Positions 25,733 to 37,302 of a DNA stretch of 64,000 bases are shown here, one piece after another. Source of the DNA: Glandiceps talaboti (Eukaryota > Hemichordata > Enteropneusta > Spengelidae); assembly GCF_964340395.1 (NCBI RefSeq), contig NC_135566.1, forward strand, positions 13,321,501 through 13,385,500, read 5' to 3'. The translations under genes were made by a program, and so were the position numbers. The notes beneath the pieces were generated by a model. That model ran no database searches and was not told the DNA's origin. It saw only the letters and a program-made list of their open reading frames with translations. The stretch's first letter is position 1. Each line of letters opens with the position of its first letter.

Positions 25733-25945
25733 AGCAGCAATCCATGTGTAGTGATGAAGTGGAAACTTCTAATCGTACCATGGACATGCAAAATAATCAA
25801 CCTCAATGTGACAGCAAATGTGACAACAAATGTGACAGCAAATGTGACAACACACGTGACAGCAAATGTGACAACACATGTGACAGCAAATGTGACAACA
25901 AAGTTAAGGAAGGATGTCTGGAAGTTGTTCCTGTTGACAGCAAAG
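25733..25945 (+). CDS. SMTN: Smoothelin exon G: Cys-rich CDSK/CDNK tandem repeat
   Basis: The acceptor gtgatttacag ends at 25732, followed by AG to complete a split Glu. The donor gtatca is at 25946. Phase 1 to 1, 213 bp, so it can be skipped without a frameshift. After a short polar start it contains eight 12-bp units (25807-25902) alternating AGC and AAC, translated as CDSK/CDNK/CDNT with one CDNT followed by RDSK. Cysteines recur every fourth residue (seven of eight positions). It ends in KEGCLEVVPVDSK. No homologous part of vertebrate smoothelin is known to me. The frame is fixed by flanking phases; the opposite-strand and +1 frames (FAVT, NVTT repeats) are by-products. Confidence 0.75.
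25807..25902 (+). repeat. Coding minisatellite, 12-bp unit x 8
   Basis: Units of TGTGACAGCAAA and TGTGACAACAAA/ACA alternate without a length change, giving a 24-bp higher-order period. All units are multiples of 3, so copy-number change would keep the frame of exon G. Confidence 0.95.
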
Positions 25946-26330
25946 GTATCACACATACCTCTCTGTAATGTGTATGCTACCCACCAAATGCCTGCAGCCT
26001 ACAGACATGCTTGAAAATGTCAACTTTAAGCTGTTCTGACAAAAGCATGTTGCACAAATACTGAAGGCGCAAAATGTCGGTTGTTTTCATCCATTAATTA
26101 TTTGGTTGGATGAAAATTTAGTATCTTTTTTTATTTGCTTTTAATAAGTTTCAGTCTGCCCTGTATATATTCTGTGTGCATGTTTCTTATTTCAGTTGTC
26201 TTATCTGGTATGCAGCTTTTTATCAACAGTATCTTTTTTCTTTGTAGCAATGTATAATGCTTCATTTTATTTGTATCCCGTTTCTTGCTGTCCTATTCCT
26301 CTGGTAATTGAGGGTTTGGTTTACTTAAAG

Positions 26331-26604
26331 GTAGACACAAACTAAAACTATTGTTGTTCAATGTTGTAGATTTAAACTAGTGGGTGATAGCAGTTCTTCT
26401 GTTGTGTGATTCTAATCACCCTGTGATCAAGATAGTGTAAACATTGGAAGTCCCAAAACAGTACACTGCAAGTTCATGGAACTCTAAATAAACTAGTTTT
26501 CAGAGGTGCTGCCCTACTGAGACTATAATTAAACCAACATCCATCCAATAGCTTATCACTGTTGTATCAACATGTTGTGGCAATACTTTTAGTTTGTGTC
26601 TATC
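26331..26604. mobile_element. Foldback element, 274 bp
   Basis: The left arm gtagacacaaactaaaacta is the imperfect reverse complement of the right end (tacttttagtttgtgtctatc), and pairing continues into gttgttcaatgttgta versus tacaacatgttgtggc. Non-coding, MITE-like. Confidence 0.65.
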
Positions 26605-26889
26605 GTAGTAAAATGAAACCTTGATTACCAGAGTAATATGTAGTTACTTACTTGTACTTGTCGCCTGCTATGTAGCTTTATCATTTACTTTGAAAATACC
26701 AAGGCTATTTATTTTCGCTACATGCAGTAATCAACCTTTTTTTACAAATGATTTGATTTTGTGATTTGATTGTAAGATTTTTGAATAAGTTGAATTACCT
26801 GTCTACCAGCTATTGATGTAATGTGTAAACACAAGCTTGATGTCTGTATGTAAACAATATGCATAAGGACTTGGTATATGTTATTTTCA

Positions 26890-26984
26890 CATTGATTTTT
26901 TCAAATGGGCAGCATTGATAAAATTATTTTATAAATTAAAAATCCAAAATAGATACCTTATTCTCATCCATATGGCCACTTTAA
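26890..26984. mobile_element. Half copy of CCATATGG-terminal MITE
   Basis: The right arm reads taaattaaaaatccaaaat...tcatccatatggccacttta, nearly the same as the right arm of the complete element at 39216-39558. No left arm was found nearby. Confidence 0.65.
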
Positions 26985-27042
26985 GAAATAAACCAATGTA
27001 AAAGATATTAAATGTTTTAAAACTAATTATGCATTCTTGTAG

Positions 27043-27663
27043 AAGCTAGAAAAGTAATCCCTAAGACGTGGAGAGAAGACGTAGTTGAAATCCGACCTGA
27101 TCCTAACACGAAGATAACGACAACAGTGATGAAGCTTTCAAAACCAACCATGGAAGGCGAGAGAGTGGAAAAGGAGATAGTGAATGAACAGAAGACAGAC
27201 ACTGGAGTAAAGAAAACCACAAAAACAATGATCACCTTGGCAACAACACCCAAAAATGGTAACAACTCACAAATCAGTGCAAGTGATGATGTGCCGCTGA
27301 TTCCAAAGAAGACATATTTATCCCGGACGCTTGTTGCCAAGGAGATGACTGACGATTACTCCTCGTGTTATACTTCTGAGGAAGAGGAGGAAACCGTCGT
27401 CAAGACTCATGGTCAAAATACCTACACTACCAAGACGCGTGTCATCACAAAGAAATTTGAAACAACAGACAATAAAACAGGAATTGACTTTAAAGACAAT
27501 GGTAAACCTGGTCACAGTACTGTAGCAATTTCCTCTGCTGGACAAAGGAGAAGAGCGCCCTCTAGTAGGGATGTTGAGTTTTCTGATTCTAGTGATAGTG
27601 AGGATGACGTGGATGGCGCTGCCGGATCAAAGAGAAGTATTCGAGGACAGCAGCCAAAGAAAG
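27043..27663 (+). CDS. SMTN: Smoothelin exon H: long charged linker
   Basis: The acceptor gcattcttgtag ends at 27042 and the donor gtacgg is at 27664. 621 bp, phase 1 to 1 (symmetric). It encodes about 207 residues. First EARKVIPKTWREDVVEIRPD, then a KITTTVMKL/VKKTTKTM region recalling the TTTV-type linkers of smoothelins. Next come a Ser/Glu cluster (SSCYTSEEEEETVV), a second basic-Thr region, an acidic CK2-like DSSDSEDDVD and a basic RSIRGQQPKK tail. No SMTN motif. Probably disordered spacer. An opposite-strand frame covering it is a shadow. Confidence 0.85.
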
Positions 27664-28564
27664 GTACGGTGTAAAAAGTAACTGTATCAAGTAGATGTTT
27701 ATGACTCAATCCTTATTTTCATCTAAATATCAACACACTACATCAAAATAGTCTGTAAGGTACGCTGTGACAGGGCGCCCTCACACATCGGTTGCCAGTG
27801 AGGGCATAACAACACGACATATTTTACAGTCTTATCAAAATACTACAAAATGCAAAAAAAATCATCATTCCCAACACTGCTTGTCATTTCTATTTTGTCA
27901 TGTCATATCATGAGACAGTAAAAAATTATATGCCAAATATTTGAAGTTTATCTTGTGCAAGGTACTTAAAACCTTATTATATTTTGTATACTGGAACATT
28001 TTTACAAATTGTTTTGGTCGACAGCTTATTCTTTGACACCAAAATTCATGCGCTGTTGAATCAGGTACATTGTATTTATATTTATATTTATAATGGTTAT
28101 AAAGATATTATAATAATGATTACATATTTATTAATTTTTCTGGCCCCCACATAAAAAATGAAAAATATGTCTTGCTACAAAACTTTCTGGACTTTGATGA
28201 TATGTTATTCCCAATATTTGTCTTCCTTCAGCCAAGAAAATTATGAGTGACTTAAGGGGTCTTTGTCACTGTGAGTTGCTAGATGAGTAGTGACAACCCT
28301 TGGGTCACAAGTATTTTAGCTGAGTGAAGAAAAATATTGTAGAATGACATAATTATATCAGCGCCAGTATTATCAAAGAAAAATTAGGTAATTTGATAAT
28401 ATCAATTTTGAACACTTTGAACACAGAACCAGTAATGTACCACACGTTGTTGTGACATAGATGCACGTTGTCGTGACGTAGAACGACCAGAGTATATATT
28501 CCATATTTTTGGTTCTAAGTGGCTCATGCATGGTATATTAGGTAACTACTAACCTCCATTCTAG
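27664..28564 (+). other. Intron 8 (901 bp)
   Basis: AT-rich, with a short tandem duplication near 28440-28485 (cacgttgttgtgacatag / cacgttgtcgtgacgtag). No exon signal. Confidence 0.8.
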
Positions 28565-28794
28565 GTGTCAACACTGCCAAGGACAAACCAGACACTAAAC
28601 CAGCTGAGAAGGACCTGCCGAAGAAGGAGGACAAGATAAGTAAGAAAGAAGATGTTGCAGTCAACAAGAAGGTGGAGTGGACGGCAAATAAGAAAGCGGG
28701 AGTTACAGTTGATAAGAAAGTGGAGGCGATAGTGAACAAGAAAGTGGAGGTGTTGATAGATAAGACCAATCTAGGGAAAGTTGAAGAGAAACAG
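28565..28794 (+). CDS. SMTN: Smoothelin exon I: Lys/Val octad-repeat linker
   Basis: The acceptor acctccattctag ends at 28564; the donor gtaaga is at 28795. Phase 1 to 0, 230 bp. A Lys/Asp/Pro-rich start is followed by five 8-residue units (28663-28782): NKKVEWTA, NKKAGVTV, DKKVEAIV, NKKVEVLI, DKTNLGKV. It ends KVEEKQ. The amphipathic KK-V-V pattern could form strands or a helix; this is speculative. The phase 0 end fits the exon at 56983, 28 kb away, and also a possible terminal exon at 34784. Confidence 0.85.
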
Positions 28795-29069
28795 GTAAGA
28801 GACACCGATTTTATCTTTCTGTTTTCTCAACTATTTGTGAAATCCAGGCATCAAAAAATTGATCAAAAATTTGTTGGTGTCATATGACGTATCACAGACA
28901 CGAGTTCGAAAATTTGTGTCGCTACATCTTTTTGACAACTGAAAGGGTGTTGTTCAGTGTCACACTTATTTTTATACATGTCACATTCTGTATAAACATA
29001 GGTGTGTGTTATCTTCTAAATGCAAGCACAGTGTAGCAGTAGAATAACTTCTGCCTGAGTTTTGTACCA

Positions 29070-29405
29070 AGCTAGCATTTGGCTGGCTTAGCCTTAGCAG
29101 TGGGCTGGCGCTAGCACCTCACCATTATGTGTTAGCAACTAGAAGGGTTAATGTCTTGACCAGGCTAGTTCAGTGCTAACACCAGGCTGGCGCTAACACC
29201 TCACCAGTATGTGTTAGCAACTGGAAGGGTTAATACCTTGACGTACCAGCGCTCTGTTAACATGAAGCGAGCTACTTTCTAACACCAGGCTGGCTCTACT
29301 ACCTCACCAGTATGTGTTAGCAACTGGTAAATTACTGCCTGTATTAGTCCAACGTTAACACCAGGCTAGCTCCATTCTAACATCAGCCTGACACCTGGCT
29401 AGCAA
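29070..29405 (+). repeat. ~95-bp tandem repeat, about four copies
   Basis: The block aacaccaggctggcgctaac acctcaccagtatgtgttagcaactggaagggttaat recurs at about 29100, 29180, 29280 and 29350 with decay. Confidence 0.75.
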
Positions 29406-31224
29406 AATCAGAAAGGGATTTGTACTCTGCACTATGTTATACCATCTCTATGGGTTAAGTCTACAGAATGACCTGAATCTGAGGTCAATGTTTAGTCTGT
29501 CTGTATGATTCAATGTAGTAGTCCCATGAGATATAGACATATTTTCTATAGTCATTTGTGTACCAGCTGTGAATAGCTTGACTCCAAATACTACTTTACT
29601 CTATGCCGTTCAAATTCTTGGCCAAGGTTTTCTCCTGTCATCATACTCGATCACACCATGATGAAATGCTATTAAAATGTGTTGACATTTACAAGTCTCA
29701 GGCATAAGATAAGAAGTAATGAAGTGTCCAAGCTTGACCAAGAAACAAGATTTCTCTTAGCACCAACATTGGATTTTTAGCGAAGTTTTTCAAAATCAGA
29801 ACTGTGGAATGATAAAAGTCCACAAAGTTAGGGAAAAAAATATTAGTAAGATGTCTCTAATTGTGTGGAAAACCAGAAAGGAAGTAAGGATTTTTTTTTG
29901 TGTACCGCCATAACAAGTATTTGGGTTGATAGTTATCGTCGGCTATTAACTCGGTAGGAACCCATAACATAAAATGAAAGTGGAGATTATTTTTCAATAT
30001 TCATGGTCATTAGTTAATAAGAGACATTTGGAATGAATGGTATGAAATTGACGCATGTAGGGAAATCGACGAAGTTGTAGTTTGTAAACAGACTATGCAG
30101 TAGTGGAAATGATGGAAAATTGTCTCCCAAAACCAGCAATGATTTGCTGTTGTTTGTTTAAGATCTTGTGTACTTCAAATGTGCTCACATCTGTTAATAA
30201 AGGTTACAGTAGATGAGTCATTTTCTACCTTTTTTTCTTGCATAAAAGTTCAACCAAATACTCAAGATTTTTCATAATTTTCTGTAGATCTTGAACACGT
30301 TATGCACTTTTGTTAGTGAGTATTCCTACTAAATTGCAAGTAAAAAAAGAAGTTTTCCATACGTTATTTTTTGAGAAAGGCTGGTGTATGGATGGAAATT
30401 GGAACTCAAAGACCTTTTTGGTGCCCAGTATAAAGTTAAAGTTAACTTTGATTTAGCAAATGTGAATGACCCCAAGTCATCAGAAATTAGAAAAAGTTCT
30501 TCACTGAAAAAAGCTGTGAATTGAGTTGAAAATCAAAAACAGTTCTTCTAGGATTTTTGAAAACATCGTGCGTTTTTCGATCTGTGTTTGAAAACAAACT
30601 TCTCCAGTTCCATCAGGAAGGACTTCCCTTCTGCAACCAATCAAGATAGATTGTATCCTGTTTCATTTTGTAGCCATGGCAACGGGAGTATCATTATGGC
30701 CAGTATCACTACTGACTTGTATTAAGTATCTCAGGTTTACAAATTGGGTTTCAAGTTCCTCAATTTTTAATTTGTTGACTTGTTGGAGTTGTTTTATCAG
30801 ACTAATTTGTTTGTTACAGTATCTATGCCTTGAGTGGCAGTACCTACTGCTGATAACAGTTCATTGCCTTTGCTGTAGCCTTGCAGAATGGCCTTAACAC
30901 ATTGCGATAACATGTTTTGTTTTTTACTGCTGTATATTTGTCATGTTTGTCGTTCCAGTGGAAGAATTTGTTTATTGTCTCATCTGACAAGTGATGCAAT
31001 TTGTCCTATGTGGACTGATACTTCTAATTTAAGAGTTTATTACATTACTGTATACCAGACTTGTGTTAGAAAATACAGATTGTATAATATACAAGAGCTT
31101 TCATAGAAAATTTGTTTTTGTGAACTACTTTTAAAATGTTCATACCCCATTTGAGCAATGTAACTTGGATTGGACAGATGTGAAATGCTAAATGAGTAGA
31201 TTTGTTGGTCAACTGGTTAGCTGA

Positions 31225-31615
31225 ATGACTGACTGGTTGGTTGGTTGGTTGGTTGGTTGGTTGGTTTGATGGATGGATGAACAGTTTGTCAGTCAGTTGG
31301 TCTGTCAATTAGTTAGTTGGGCTTTTAGTCTGGCACTTGGTCAGTGTGTCTGTCGGTCGGTCGGTAGGTCAGTCAGTCAGTCAGTCAGTCAGTCAGTCAG
31401 TCAGTCAGTCAGTCAGTCAGTCAGTCAGTCAGTCAGTCAGTCAGTCAGTTAGTCAGCCAGTCAGTCAGTCAGTCAGTCAGTCAGTCAGTCAGTCAGCCAG
31501 TCAGCCAGCCAGTCAGTCAGTCAGTCAGTCAGTCAGTCAGCCAGTCAGTCAGTCAGTCAGTCAGGTGGGAATTCGTCTGTTGGTCAGTTGATCAGTTGGT
31601 TGGTTGGTTGGTTGG
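31225..31615 (+). repeat. Tetranucleotide repeats (TTGG)n and (CAGT)n
   Basis: (GGTT)n runs at 31225-31266, about 200 bp of (CAGT)n from 31366 to 31565 with a few CCAG units, and (GGTT)n again near 31590-31615. The Ser-Gln-Ser-Val frame is a repeat artefact. Confidence 0.97.
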
Positions 31616-34600
31616 TTCACATGTAGAGTATTGATTTAGTCATTCCTGCTTGTTTTCTTATTTCCATGGTAATCATTTATTTCTTTTAAAAAGACAACAA
31701 AAGTACCTCAAAACATTGTTTAGTTACTCTTATAGGGTTGGTTATATATCGTACATGATAGCGTCATGAAATGAGATCAAATTACTGATTTGAAAATGAT
31801 CTCTATAAATTTAATAACTTATCAAAATCGTAATTAAAATATCATTTAGTTATATATTTATTATCTTTCACCACTATACCCAAAGGTTAAAGGGGAAGAA
31901 ATTCAGTACACGAACTGTGTTTAGTTATATTTCAAAACCATGTGTTAACATAAACCCACAATTATTCTGTGGTTTACCACGAAATAGAATAATATTCTGT
32001 AATGTTGGTATAGATTTTCTGATGTGTGACACCTGTGTTGTTTGTACATGCGTCTAAAAATAGTTAAAACGAATATATTTGAGAGGAAAAAGGGGACAAA
32101 AGTAAGAAGTTAAATATTATTTGGAAGTTTAGTAATTTTGCTGGTTTTTGGAGATATTCTATTTCCATGTGATGTTGTGATGTGACTGGGACTTTAAATG
32201 CTCAATTTAGTTCTCGAAACAAACTCGACATTGCAAAGTTCAATGACTGGCCTCAGGCCTTCCTTTAATTTATCTAACTAAATTATTTTCTAGCTTTCTA
32301 CTATTCTAAATTTAGCAACAAGGTGGTATTTTTGGTCATGACCTTCCAACTTGTACATTTCATGCATGAGTGATATGCTGATATGGACATGCCTTCATAC
32401 CACACAGCTAAAAATGCTTTGAAATGATTATCTAGTCAAAACATTTTAAGAGGTGAATTTGCGCAAATCGGTTTATATTTGCTGTTCACAAGTATGTTGT
32501 CTGAGAGAGTCTCAAGTACTCCAGTTAAGAGATGTATATAGCTGTGCGTTTACCGAGACTTTGCAACACTGCAGAGAGGAGAAAATCTGCTAAAACTTGC
32601 ATAGCGTAATTACCTTGTTCAAACATTTTGGTGGGGAACCCTGGATACTAACTACTCACCACCCTAAATGAAAAGTTGTACAGAAGCCATTTTAGTGAAC
32701 GACCTTTAGTATTTATAAATTTTACTATGCGTAAAAAACACAAAATTTATTTTATATTTCTTCAAAGTTCCATAAAGTCATTTGTATTTGATGGCATTAA
32801 ATTTACTATGAGGATCGTATTTCTGAATATTAAATCGTCAATAAAGTTTATGGATTCTTTTTATGATAAATTGTTGTTCTTTTGAGCTTTGAACAAGTGT
32901 GGTCCCTTGATAAAACTATTAGGTAAAAATAACCAGCAGGTTGCAATTTCAGACAAAATTTCTCACAACCTTAATTTTTTTTTACATCTCTTGTATCAAC
33001 ACTTTCTGCATATTACTTATTAGACATGAAGTTTTTAGCACTCTAAACTCCGATAGTGTGCAGTTGCAGAATTGCATAAAAGTATTTTAAGGAAAAATTA
33101 TTTCATGAGGATAGAATTGTATGAAGGAAAAAAATGGTTCATAGGGAAGCACAGTGTTGATTTTTACAACTAATAAGACGATTTCTACTACTATGAACAT
33201 ACTAACAAATTGTTCACACTCGTGAAGAAAAAAGAAAATTTTCATGTTAACATCGTCAGTGCATTCAGAATGAAGCCAAAAAAAAATGACTTACTTGGAG
33301 AAGTGTAGGAGTTGTAAGTACAGCTTGAAGTTCTTGCTTCCAAAAATTCCAGCTGACCAACAAAGTCATCATGCAAATACATTGCCAAGCTTAACACATT
33401 GCGTCATCATATAGCAACCAGAACTTGATACATCTTTACACACTCAAGTGACTTAGCTCTTTGCGAATGTCAAAACAGGCCCTTGATCTGACGGGAGGCT
33501 GGTAAAGTGTTTGCTACAAGATGAGCATTCTCTGCATAACTGTAGATAGCAGGTCGCCATTTAGATAATGTATGTCATGTAGCTGACGTTTAAAAGTGAA
33601 AGTTTAAAAGGCCCAGCTGAGGTGATCTGTAATTTTCAAAAGTCCCTCAAAACAAAACATAAAAAGACCGCCATGCCATCGTGTCAATCTTTCAGCTGTG
33701 TTTGGCATGATGAGTAATATTTAACAAAGTGTCACTATTGTCGCAAGAATGGCGTGAACGTTCAAAATATGTCGTGTGTTTCGTGATGATACATGCAAAT
33801 GCCAGGTATGCAAGACGTGAAATCCACACAGAGGTGGCAAAGATCATAAGAATTATGGAAAAATTTCCATAATGTTTTATGTAACCATAATTGGACAGTT
33901 GGCCTGCAAGCCTGACATGCAAGTCCGGTTCCAAATACTGTCGTCATTCCCACTGGAGGGGGCTGTTCTATGAAATGTCAGCACCCGTAATGTAGTTATC
34001 TGGTTTTAAGTGTGTAAAACTTTCCTTAGATGTGGGAAAGCACTGCAAATTTTGGCTTAAGAGTTTAGTAATAAGTGAAAGGACATGACGCAGCTCTTGA
34101 AAAGTAAAAAAGTTCGCCAGTTCGGATAACAAATAATTCATAAAATATATTTTAATGGGCACAGTTGTTCAGGATTATAAACTCAACAAAAGGTAGATTA
34201 ATGGGTTGCGCTCTGAGTGACGACCAAACAGCTGATGTAGAAATGCTATATATTACGACTTAACCTGTGTGCTTGGATTCATAGCTATTCTGTAGAATGT
34301 ATGTATGTGCAGATTTGTAGAAGTCGGAAAATATTTGAAAATTTTTCTAGTAGGTTCAGTCGTCATAAATGTTTTCATTTATGTCGCGATTTAAAGTCCT
34401 CATTTGATTTCTCAATACTGTTGTAATAAATTGAATTTCCCCAACAACTTTTCTGATTTTAAAATCAAAATGGCAGTCACCATAGCAACAGATACCACCA
34501 TTTTGTTTTCTGAATCGTAATGCTTCTTCTTCAGGAGGGGGACATAATGACCCCTGTCTAGAATCTTGGAAAGTGGTGGCGGCGGAGGAGGGGGGGGGGG

Positions 34601-34783
34601 GGGGAGCTGTTACTTTTCTGAAAGCTGCACTGTGGTAAATCATAGGAAGTAACCAAGATGACGCTAACATTCAAAGTTGAATACACATCATCCAACTACA
34701 TGTACAACAAAAATGAAATAACTTTTCACATCGCACCTTCTTATTTTTCTGTTTTTGCCAAGTTTTGAGTGATTCTTAAACAG

Positions 34784-35185
34784 GTCCTTGAGGACAGTAA
34801 GAAATGTCAGTGTCGTTCTAAAGGTTTGTGGCCTTGTGATGATGAACATTCCCTACTGAAGGATATTAGACCCAGTACTGATGTGCAAACTGATCAGATA
34901 TCAACCACTGTCACGATAGATACTTAGTAAAGCTATCATCTGTGATTGACGTCATGGTGTTGTGTCCTGAGGCCTACCCTCATCAAGTGGATTGCAAATT
35001 ATCTGTATTGTGACAGCCAGGGGGTGCACTCCTATGTGACTTTTTATTCCCACTATAATTTCAAATGATAAGACTTTTCTGAACTTGTCATGAGAATGAA
35101 CTTGTAATGATAAACCAATTAGGAGACATGGACTTGAGATTCCTAATTTTTCTGTCTACTAATAAATATTTTTTTATTAGGGGAG
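34784..35185 (+). CDS. Possible alternative 3'-terminal exon
   Basis: A pyrimidine-rich tract and gattcttaaacag precede 34784. Read in phase 0, as required after exon I, the frame is open for 47 codons (VLEDSKKCQCRSK..., ending ISTTVTIDT) and stops at TAG (34925-34927). A canonical AATAAA follows at 35161. The peptide is polar and resembles the linker composition of the gene, but I recognise no domain. If used, it would end a product with SMTN motifs 1-4 and no CH domain. It could equally be chance intron sequence. Confidence 0.3.
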
Positions 35186-35534
35186 GGGAGGGGCCTTCAA
35201 AGTGGAAGCTTTGATACTATTTTGATAAAGGAAAATGGATTATTTATCAAACAAGGTGATGTTGATCAGTCTTTTGCCTGTTTAGGAAAACATTTTTTTT
35301 AAAGTAAATGTTTTCATAATTTTTTTCCAATTTTGATGTGTTCATGCTCTCAACAAATGTTTTAAATTTTGAAGATGATGAAATCACCACATAGACCCAA
35401 TTTTCCATGCAGGGACACTAAATCAAGAGGATACTATAATTACATTTAATTGCCAGAGATTATGTTTGATCAGATGTACAGAACTAGGAGTGTATCCCCC
35501 TGGATCTCCATATGTCATATACTATCAATAACAA

Positions 35535-35905
35535 CAACATATTGAGCAGTTCTACAACTCAGCTTTAGTCAAGAATTGAGAGGCCAGCTTAGCCTTTTAG
35601 TCAACGAGGCATTGGTGTTAAAAGTGTTCACCAGTTGGTTGAACTCACACAGTCGGCAGATTGCATTGTCTTCCAGTTCGCTCGGCAGGCTTCACTTCTC
35701 CATAACTGTTCCGAAATTCTATCTGAGCTCGGACTATCCATCAGCTGAAAGGTTCGAAGCAGCTATATTTGTGTGCGGTTCTGTGCCCCCAAGTATATTT
35801 TCAACGGGACATTTTTCCAATCTTAAATCTGCACACCGAGGTTGTAGACACATCAGCATTTGTGGATTTGAGACCTGCAGCCTTTTTAAAGCATCTATCG
35901 TGAAG
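35535..35905 (+). promoter_or_regulatory. Candidate internal promoter and non-coding first exon
   Basis: No ATG occurs on the plus strand between 35515 and 35919. The stretch 35600-35905 has about 11 CpGs, while surrounding sequence is CpG-poor. It ends in a good donor, GTGAAG|gtcagt, at 35906. Joined to exon K (56983) the first ATG would be 57085, in a favourable gacATGg context, giving a short protein starting MAPTPIEEIEDEGELEKM directly at the last SMTN motif. A 113-codon frame here has no ATG and is not taken as protein. Transcription start is inferred only. Confidence 0.35.
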
Positions 35906-37130
35906 GTCAGTAGATAGAAATGACTGAATTCTAAGCATACTTTTGAACAGCCGTGTCTAGCATTTTAAACATCCATGCTTTTTTCTCCCTGTATGTAAAA
36001 TAATAACAATAAACATTCTCACTCAGGGAACAGCTTCTGGAATTAACAACAAGACGCCAAAAGTGATGGATTTATGTTTTTTTGCGTCACAAAATCTGTG
36101 CCCTGTTAGTAACACATGTCAAAGCAAATTAGTTATAATACCCATCCTCGGATGAAATGGTAGTGTAATCATTTCAGTCCAGTGTTCCTTGGTGGGTCAT
36201 TAGACGTCAATTGAAATCCTGACTATGTATGTATCCCCATTAGGTTTCTAAGATCACAGTACGTCCCTGTTTATACAAACAGTTATAGCAAAGGATAAGG
36301 CAAGGAATTTTGCCGTGGAATTTTCACAAAATTCAGCAAACCATAGATGTTTTTTTTTTTGAACTGAGTCAACTTGAAGTTATGGTATTTGCAGTAAAGT
36401 GTAAATGTACAGCCCTTGCTGTGTTCAACTGTGTAGTGGCCTTAAAGTTCATGATGGGGAAAGTCGTTAAACTAATTAGGCTAATAAAGGGATGTCCTTA
36501 AAATCAAGTTAAAGCTCCAGGAAAGTAGTTAAAAACTAATCAAGCTAATAAAATGGTGCTAATATTGTCTTGTTGATGTGCCAGGAAATAGTTAAGAATG
36601 CAACTCTTTTTTTTCAAGGTTTTTGAACCCTGGTATTAAAATTAACAAACTTTAACTTTATCCATGATTGTTGGTGGAATTCCTGGAAAGGTCAGGAACT
36701 GAGGAGGTTGTACCTACTGAGCAAAAACACTGGAAGAGTAAATAATAGTGACATCTATAATCCTGTACAAGTTCTGTCTGGGTGGTCATCGTCAGGCATC
36801 ACAATCCAATATGTCTTTGTTACTAGGGATTTTCTTAGCCATGTTTTATTTATTGCTGATTGTGCTATAGCTTCTTCAAACCAAGAGGGGAGGGGATGGG
36901 TGGGAGGGGGGTCTGTTAATGGTAACCTGGAGGTTATTGCTATAGTTTATTATAATGTAAATATGATAGCCTAGAAAACTACATGGAAAAGCATGTTGGG
37001 AAAACCTCGATCACAAAGTGCTCCATTTGCTCTTTTAATATCATAGGTTTTATCTCCCACTGTGTCAGTATTTGACTGTGTTGTTTTATTATCTTTTGTT
37101 TTATGTATATCGCGTTTGTTTACATCTAAT

Positions 37131-37134
<4 letters not shown>

Positions 37135-37177
<43 letters not shown>

Positions 37178-37302
37178 GGTGGTGGTGTTTTCACTGCTCA
37201 TTCATTTTAACATAACACTTTTCTCTTTAATATGAGAATGATAAACCTGTTTCTAAAGAAAAATTCTCAAATTCAAAAAAAAAAAAAAAAAAAAAAAAAA
37301 AA
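37135..37302 (+). repeat. (TTG)n, (TGG)n and poly-A
   Basis: (TTG)n/(TGG)n at 37132-37190 and an A homopolymer near 37277-37302. Confidence 0.95.

Larger units (their letters stand above)
25946..27042 (+). other. Intron 7 (1.1 kb)
   Basis: Contains a complete foldback element (26331-26604) and the right half of the CCATATGG MITE (26890-26984). No exon seen. Confidence 0.8.

Noticed and set aside
27023-27709. Minus-strand frames opposite exon H
   Set aside because: Shadows of the plus-strand coding exon; the plus strand has splice sites and phase agreement.
31337-31591. Ser-Gln-Ser-Val repeat frame
   Set aside because: It is a (CAGT)n tetranucleotide repeat; any frame without a stop appears open.
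33692-33953. Two hydrophobic minus-strand frames resembling membrane segments
   Set aside because: Overlapping frames with no splice context or recognisable family; composition is what AT-rich intron gives.
35576-35917. 113-codon frame taken as a protein
   Set aside because: It has no ATG; the region is better explained as a possible 5'UTR-like exon.
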